Positions 6,309 to 10,106 of a stretch of DNA of 10,106 bases are shown here, piece after piece; within the stretch, counting starts at the first letter, position 1; each line of letters opens with the position of its first letter. Both the position numbers and the translations under genes were made by a program. Origin of the DNA: Bacillota bacterium (GTDB taxonomy: Bacteria > Bacillota > Clostridia > Peptostreptococcales > Anaerovoracaceae); the NCBI GenBank assembly GCA_017936025.1, contig JAGBGL010000139.1:1-10106 (forward strand), read 5' to 3'. The notes under the pieces are model-generated. The model was not told where the DNA came from. It ran no database searches and saw only the letters and a list, made by a program, of their open reading frames with translations.

Positions 6309-7106
6309 ATGACCAGAAAGATTTTTGATGACTTAGAAAACAACAGAGATTATACGCTTGAACGGCTGGACGGAATTTCTTCTGCGATCAGCCTGTTTAC
6401 TGTGTCCAGTGAAATAAAGTTCCTGCACTTCAACAGGGCTGCTGACAGCATGCTCGGATACGAAACCGGCGGGCTCATGGAAGCCGCTGCGGACGAACCG
6501 CTGAAGATTTTCCACCCGGAAAACGAAAATAATTTTTTCAGTGAAATCATAGCAGCAATGCGCGACGGCAAGCACTTCAATTACGATTGCCGCCTTCTCT
6601 GTGCAGACGGTTCATATAAGTGGGCGAACATTTCTGCCGAGATGGTCAAACAAACCGGCGGAACTCTCCATTACTACGGAGTCATTACTCCAATCGAAAC
6701 TCCTGTCTGGACTCAGCTGCGCGGCCTCCACACACTGATCATCGCAGGTAAAGGCGCCGAACTTACACATCTGATAGAAATGATCGAATCCCGCGGCGGC
6801 ACATGTGACGTCGACACTTACGGAATGGACGGATTCGACAGATTTGAGGCTTCTGAAGAGGGATATTACCACTGCATTTTCATCGGAAACCGCATGAAAG
6901 ACGTAAACGGCATGGAGCTGGTGAAGGAAATCAGATTCTCTTCTCATCCTCAGAGTTCTGACATACCAGTGGTCCTGCTGGTGGACGATCTCGATGCAGA
7001 TCCGGAAGTTCTCGGCGAAATGAAAATCTCGGCTGAGATAACGAAGCCGTTTGAAGAGGATAAGATAGTAAAAGCATTGCTCCCGCTGGTACCGGCACAG
7101 GAGTAA
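6309..7106 (+). CDS. PAS domain protein with a degenerate response-regulator receiver domain
   Basis: This is a soluble 265-residue protein with no signal peptide or membrane segment. Residues about 20-130 form a PAS domain of the PAS_3 type. They include the F-N-R-A sequence (41-44), a HPEN motif (69-72), and the PAC stretch with CADGSYKW (98-105) and YYGVITPI (122-129). Residues about 140-262 resemble a CheY-like receiver: a beta strand LHTLII, then CIFIGNRMKDVNGMEL (189-204), IPVVLL (219-224) and ITKPFEE (244-250). The chemistry is missing: the acidic pocket is Ala146-Gly147, the phosphoacceptor Asp is Gly193, and the Thr/Ser switch is Val225. Only Lys246 remains. It is therefore probably a phosphorylation-independent pseudo-receiver whose input is the PAS domain. 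There is no DNA-binding, GGDEF or kinase domain, so output must be through a partner. No kinase gene is adjacent. The start is fixed by a strong ribosome binding site. The ligand is unknown. Confidence 0.85.
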   Translation: MTRKIFDDLENNRDYTLERLDGISSAISLFTVSSEIKFLHFNRAADSMLGYETGGLMEAAADEPLKIFHPENENNFFSEIIAAMRDGKHFNYDCRLLCADGSYKWANISAEMVKQTGGTLHYYGVITPIETPVWTQLRGLHTLIIAGKGAELTHLIEMIESRGGTCDVDTYGMDGFDRFEASEEGYYHCIFIGNRMKDVNGMELVKEIRFSSHPQSSDIPVVLLVDDLDADPEVLGEMKISAEITKPFEEDKIVKALLPLVPAQE

Positions 7107-7149
7107 AGCCTAGCGTTGCACTGGCAGCCACACAGTTTTTATAAAAAGT

Positions 7150-7177
7150 AAAGGCAGTTCGTTTCGAACTGCCTTTT
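7150..7177. terminator. Bidirectional intrinsic terminator between convergent genes
   Basis: A perfect 12-bp inverted repeat AAAGGCAGTTCG/CGAACTGCCTTT (7150-7161 and 7165-7176) has a TTT loop. Reading rightward the stem ends in TTTTATA; reading leftward it ends in CCTTTACTTTTTAT. It lies 43 bp after the stop of the PAS gene and 17 bp after the stop of the surface-protein gene, so it can end both converging transcripts. Confidence 0.92.
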
Positions 7178-7194
7178 ATAGTATGCTAAAAGTA

Positions 7195-9888
7195 TTACAT
7201 ATTATATTGTCTTCTGCGTCTTATTACCATAGCCGCTGCTGATCCGATTACCAGAACAAAGCCTGCGATAACGAAGAGTCTCGCTCCGCCGCCACCTGCG
7301 TCAGGAAGGACGTAGGAGACTGGGGTGTTGGTAATTGTTTCAATTGCAATCTGATCTGCCGGAACTTTCAAGATGCCCGGAATACCCGGATCATAATTGC
7401 ACTCCTGCAGATTTCCATTGGGATCTACTATTTTATCGCAGAAACAGAACCAGTACTTCGTATCTTCCAGAACATATCCATCCGGAGATTTTATTTCCTG
7501 AATGTAATAAGGAGTATGTTCTCTGAGGATTATACCTGCGGTAATGTTCGTTTCAAACATCAGCTTGCCATCATCATCAGTTGTGCCGCTGGCTATAAGT
7601 CCGCCATTCTCGTTATACAGACCGAATTCTGCACCCTGGAGGAGCCTGCTTAAGTCTGTCTGGTCTTTCTTTGTGATTTCGACTTTGTAATGTTTTGCGG
7701 AAACGTTGATATTCGAATAAATCTTTTCTGCGCTGTCATCCGAAACTGTATGTCCGAATAAAGTGATATTTGCAGAATTACTGTATGGAATACCTTCCGT
7801 TGCTCCAGGCGGGATTATCAGCGCTGCATCATAATTCAGGACATATTTAACAGGAGCCGGATTCAGGATCTGAATATCCAGAACATGCACAGTATTTCCT
7901 TCTGAATCCTTTTTATCTCCGCTTCCATCATAGGAAGTTATATAATCAACACCTTCTGTTAACGTTATTGTTCCGCCATTCGCATCTTCAGCGGTTATAA
8001 CAAGGGATCCCTGCATGTAAGCCAGCGTCTCCGTCATCTCATCATGAATAATAAGAGGCTCATCATCCTTTACAAGGTCAATTCTCGCTTCATTTACAGT
8101 AATGGTATAATTCGCCACATAATCCTCCAGTTTCTGAGTCAGTTCTTTTTTGAACAGTCCTGGGATCGGTACTTTTGCTGCATCATCTGCCACCGCTATC
8201 ACTGTCGGATTCCCAATCGCACTCGGTACCCTGTAGCTCAATGATACGACATTCTGAAGTTTGTTTCCCACGCCGCCATACTGGTCTAAAACTTCGAGGC
8301 CTTCAGTCTCATAAACAAAGTTGATGGCCGTATCACCTTCAAAGTTCCAGCACCGGCAGAACTCTGCTACCCTCCGGCCCTCACTGTTGAGGTGCTCTTG
8401 TTTCCATCCACAGCCGCCATTCTGCCATGTCTGACATGTTTCTTCAGTACATGTGCATCTGCACAGCAATTCAATTTCGTGCGCATAGTAAACATCTTGA
8501 TCATCAGGTGACCATGAAAGATACCATGCAATATCATCTGAATCTTTGATATCCGATATACCTTCTTTCTTAATTTCAGGTATAACGAATTCTTCACCGT
8601 TTCTGGTTGCCGTTACCGTTGCATGAATAAGGTCATTTTCAACATATCCTATTTCACTATCTTCAGGATTAAGAACTTTCATCGAATCATATATATTCCA
8701 ATAAAAATCAGGCTTTTGCCCTTCTTTCTTTCCAGGCACCAAAGTAGTCAATTTCCATCTAAAGGTTCCACCATTGCTATCTCCAACAAAAGCTCCGGTC
8801 TTTACAACATCTGCAATTACGTTTCCGTAAACCAGCATATCCCAGTATTCAGCCGTCTGGCCATCTACTATAGTCTTATTCCCGTAATATGTGGATCCTG
8901 TGGTATTTGAAGAATCTATTGTGCTGGTAAAAGTTATATAATATATTCTGTTCTCATTGCCCAAATAGTCTTTGCCACAAGTTGCACATGCTCTATCGTC
9001 CGGAATATTATATGTCCAGCCTGATTCTCCCCATGTGAGATCCGGATCTCCGGGATACACAGTCCATGCATGATATCCATGCGTAGCAGCTTCGTTTCCT
9101 GTTGCAGGATCTATTGTGGAAACACCTACTGTTATCCCATTTTGCATATCAGACTCTGTGTATATAATATTATCTGTCAGAATATCGTCAGTCAGCACGC
9201 TGCCCGGTATGTGCGAATCTTTATGCCCTTTAATTGTTATTGTCCAGTATATTTTATCAGGATCAGGGCGCGCTGCATCGTCTGCACTGCCCTGCTTGCC
9301 CCATTTGCTCAATTCAGTCTGCTCATTTTCTGCTTCAGGCGGTTTTATTACTACATGAATATTTCCATCGAACCCCACTTCATTGTATTCGCTTGAAAAA
9401 TGCACACCCATCTCTGCAGTGATGGTCATTTCTGTACGTTTATTTGCATTATCATTGAAATTAAATGTCATCAGCCCGGAAGCCGCAATATGCCATGTTC
9501 CTACGTTTGTTCCATCATCTAGAATAAAATCTCCGGAGTCTTCCGAAACAACCAGTCCTTCCGGCAGCCGATACATATATTCACCCGGCGCTATACCATT
9601 CGGCAGGTTCACATGTACAGCTAATTTATATGTAGTTCCCGATACCACAACATATTTTCCATCTTCCTTTGGTATCGGCGAATCATTTGTGTCAGTAAGC
9701 GTAAAAGAAACTTGTCCGCCATTTTTTTCTGCATAATCCTGAAGAGTGTTATTCATCGACAACGCCGGCTGCATCATGAGATAGCCGGTTACGAGCACGC
9801 AAAAACAAGCCAGTACAGCCACCAGCCTGTTGATCATCCTGCCCTTACCCTTAACGCTATTCTGTTTTTCTGCAGTCATTTCCTTCAT
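7195..9888 (-). CDS. Sortase-anchored surface protein with fimbrial isopeptide and SpaA/Cna-B domains
   Basis: This 897-residue protein is predicted to be exported and fixed to the cell wall, and is probably an adhesin or pilin-like subunit. It has a basic N-terminus and a hydrophobic signal segment (about 20-43) ending in a Tyr-x-x-x-x-Pro-Ala-type motif. Beta-rich domains follow (about 50-570), then a fimbrial isopeptide-type domain (about 575-730). A single SpaA/Cna-B domain (about 735-858) comes next, with likely isopeptide residues Lys740, Glu798 and Asn854. The sorting signal is LPDAG (861-865), followed by a membrane segment (about 871-889) and RRRR. LPDAG departs from LPxTG at the Thr. 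Cysteines form an unusual cluster at 476, 478, 480, 485, 493, 511 and 513, with further groups at 301/304 and 815/817/830. No sortase gene is in the window. The ATG has GAGGA 7 nt upstream (9896-9900). The gene looks richer in A+T than the housekeeping block. The binding target is unknown. Confidence 0.88.
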   Translation of the reverse strand: MKEMTAEKQNSVKGKGRMINRLVAVLACFCVLVTGYLMMQPALSMNNTLQDYAEKNGGQVSFTLTDTNDSPIPKEDGKYVVVSGTTYKLAVHVNLPNGIAPGEYMYRLPEGLVVSEDSGDFILDDGTNVGTWHIAASGLMTFNFNDNANKRTEMTITAEMGVHFSSEYNEVGFDGNIHVVIKPPEAENEQTELSKWGKQGSADDAARPDPDKIYWTITIKGHKDSHIPGSVLTDDILTDNIIYTESDMQNGITVGVSTIDPATGNEAATHGYHAWTVYPGDPDLTWGESGWTYNIPDDRACATCGKDYLGNENRIYYITFTSTIDSSNTTGSTYYGNKTIVDGQTAEYWDMLVYGNVIADVVKTGAFVGDSNGGTFRWKLTTLVPGKKEGQKPDFYWNIYDSMKVLNPEDSEIGYVENDLIHATVTATRNGEEFVIPEIKKEGISDIKDSDDIAWYLSWSPDDQDVYYAHEIELLCRCTCTEETCQTWQNGGCGWKQEHLNSEGRRVAEFCRCWNFEGDTAINFVYETEGLEVLDQYGGVGNKLQNVVSLSYRVPSAIGNPTVIAVADDAAKVPIPGLFKKELTQKLEDYVANYTITVNEARIDLVKDDEPLIIHDEMTETLAYMQGSLVITAEDANGGTITLTEGVDYITSYDGSGDKKDSEGNTVHVLDIQILNPAPVKYVLNYDAALIIPPGATEGIPYSNSANITLFGHTVSDDSAEKIYSNINVSAKHYKVEITKKDQTDLSRLLQGAEFGLYNENGGLIASGTTDDDGKLMFETNITAGIILREHTPYYIQEIKSPDGYVLEDTKYWFCFCDKIVDPNGNLQECNYDPGIPGILKVPADQIAIETITNTPVSYVLPDAGGGGARLFVIAGFVLVIGSAAAMVIRRRRQYNM

Positions 9889-9979
9889 CGTCTATTCCTC
9901 ATTCAAGGCGCAAATAATTTGTATTATGTTAACCAGTCAGAACATACACTTAGCAAATTTTAAATGTATATTATTTTTT

Positions 9980-10008
9980 ATAATATCACTGAATCCCCAT
10001 GTTTTCAA
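9980..10008 (-). promoter_or_regulatory. Promoter of the surface-protein gene
   Basis: On the minus strand, TTGAAA (10008-10003), a 17-bp spacer and TATTAT (9985-9980) form a good promoter. A TG one base before the -10 hexamer (9988-9987) makes it an extended -10. Initiation near 9973 gives an A+T-rich leader of about 85 nt ahead of the ATG at 9888. I see no riboswitch or strong stem in that leader. Confidence 0.65.
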
Positions 10009-10038
10009 CCTTTGTCACGCAAAAACTCCTGTATAAAA

Positions 10039-10094
10039 TGCATATTTCGTCGTTTTTTCGCTGTTTTGGAACGAAAAAACGGTATGACGATGCA
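10039..10094. repeat. Long interrupted inverted repeat upstream of the surface-protein gene
   Basis: The core is a perfect 10-bp repeat, CGTTTTTTCG (10051-10060) and CGAAAAAACG (10072-10081), around an 11-nt loop. Outer segments extend it: CGTC (10048-10051) with GACG (10086-10089), and TGCAT (10039-10043) with ATGCA (10090-10094), across unpaired bulges. It sits upstream of the surface-gene promoter. It could be an operator, a weak terminator of a gene beyond the right edge, or the end of a small element. The A/T-rich core does not favour a strong terminator. The function is unknown and the element is close to the window edge. Confidence 0.5.
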
Positions 10095-10106
10095 CTCAAC
10101 TGTCAT

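Noticed and set aside
8977..8988. The Cys-x-x-Cys at residues 301/304 of the surface protein as a zinc ribbon.
   Set aside because: Only one Cys pair is present, with no second pair at ribbon distance; pairing with the later cluster is possible but cannot be shown.
10005..10106. Open minus-strand frame entering from the right edge, 33 codons, beginning Met-Thr-Val-Glu-Cys and ending Asp-Lys-Gly at a TGA that overlaps the -35 box.
   Set aside because: It is short, strongly basic because of the A-run palindrome, matches no family I recognise, and its true start or upstream part cannot be seen. It may be the end of a real gene, but this cannot be supported here.
10012..10106. Possible rightward promoter (TTGTCA, 16 bp, TAAAAT) and an open plus-strand frame from the ATG at 10038 to the edge.
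   Set aside because: The boxes are weak, there is no ribosome binding site before the ATG, and the frame is only 23 codons long within the window.

Overview
The window looks like a chromosomal segment of a low-to-mid G+C Gram-positive anaerobe of the class Clostridia. Evidence is the short clostridial-type SRP RNA, a PcrA helicase with a C-terminal Tudor-like domain, a LigA of the divergent type I associate from memory with Clostridia, consensus sigma-A-type promoters with strong GGAGG-type ribosome binding sites, and a sortase-anchored Cna-B surface protein. Family-level placement cannot be made from the sequence alone.

Layout. Positions 1-6162 hold a leftward (minus-strand) block. An extended -10 promoter near 6231-6239 probably drives an operon of four genes: an M50/site-2-type membrane protease, the helicase pcrA, the NAD-dependent DNA ligase ligA, and an AIR-synthase-superfamily protein related to HypE. 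The gaps are 8, 43 and 41 bp and contain no terminator. Directly behind the last gene, a near-consensus promoter (158-186) starts the SRP RNA gene ffs (about 1-132), whose terminator would lie beyond the left edge.

A divergent promoter with perfect consensus boxes (6253-6281) drives a single rightward gene (6309-7106). It encodes a PAS domain joined to a receiver-like domain that has lost its phosphorylation site. This gene converges on a large leftward surface-protein gene (7195-9888), and a perfect bidirectional terminator hairpin lies between them. The surface protein has a signal peptide, beta-rich and fimbrial isopeptide-type domains with an unusual cysteine cluster, one SpaA/Cna-B domain, and an LPDAG wall-sorting signal. 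Upstream of it are a good extended -10 promoter and a long interrupted inverted repeat at the right edge.

How the parts relate. pcrA and ligA are a housekeeping replication/repair pair (strand unwinding and nick sealing). The protease, the AIR-synthase paralogue and ffs appear to be neighbours rather than members of one pathway. The PAS/pseudo-receiver protein and the surface adhesin are accessory genes. I found no convincing new multigene system. The points most worth a second look are the Walker A Gly-to-Asp change in PcrA, the atypical ligase active site, the phosphorylation-dead PAS-receiver protein, and the cysteine cluster in the wall-anchored protein.
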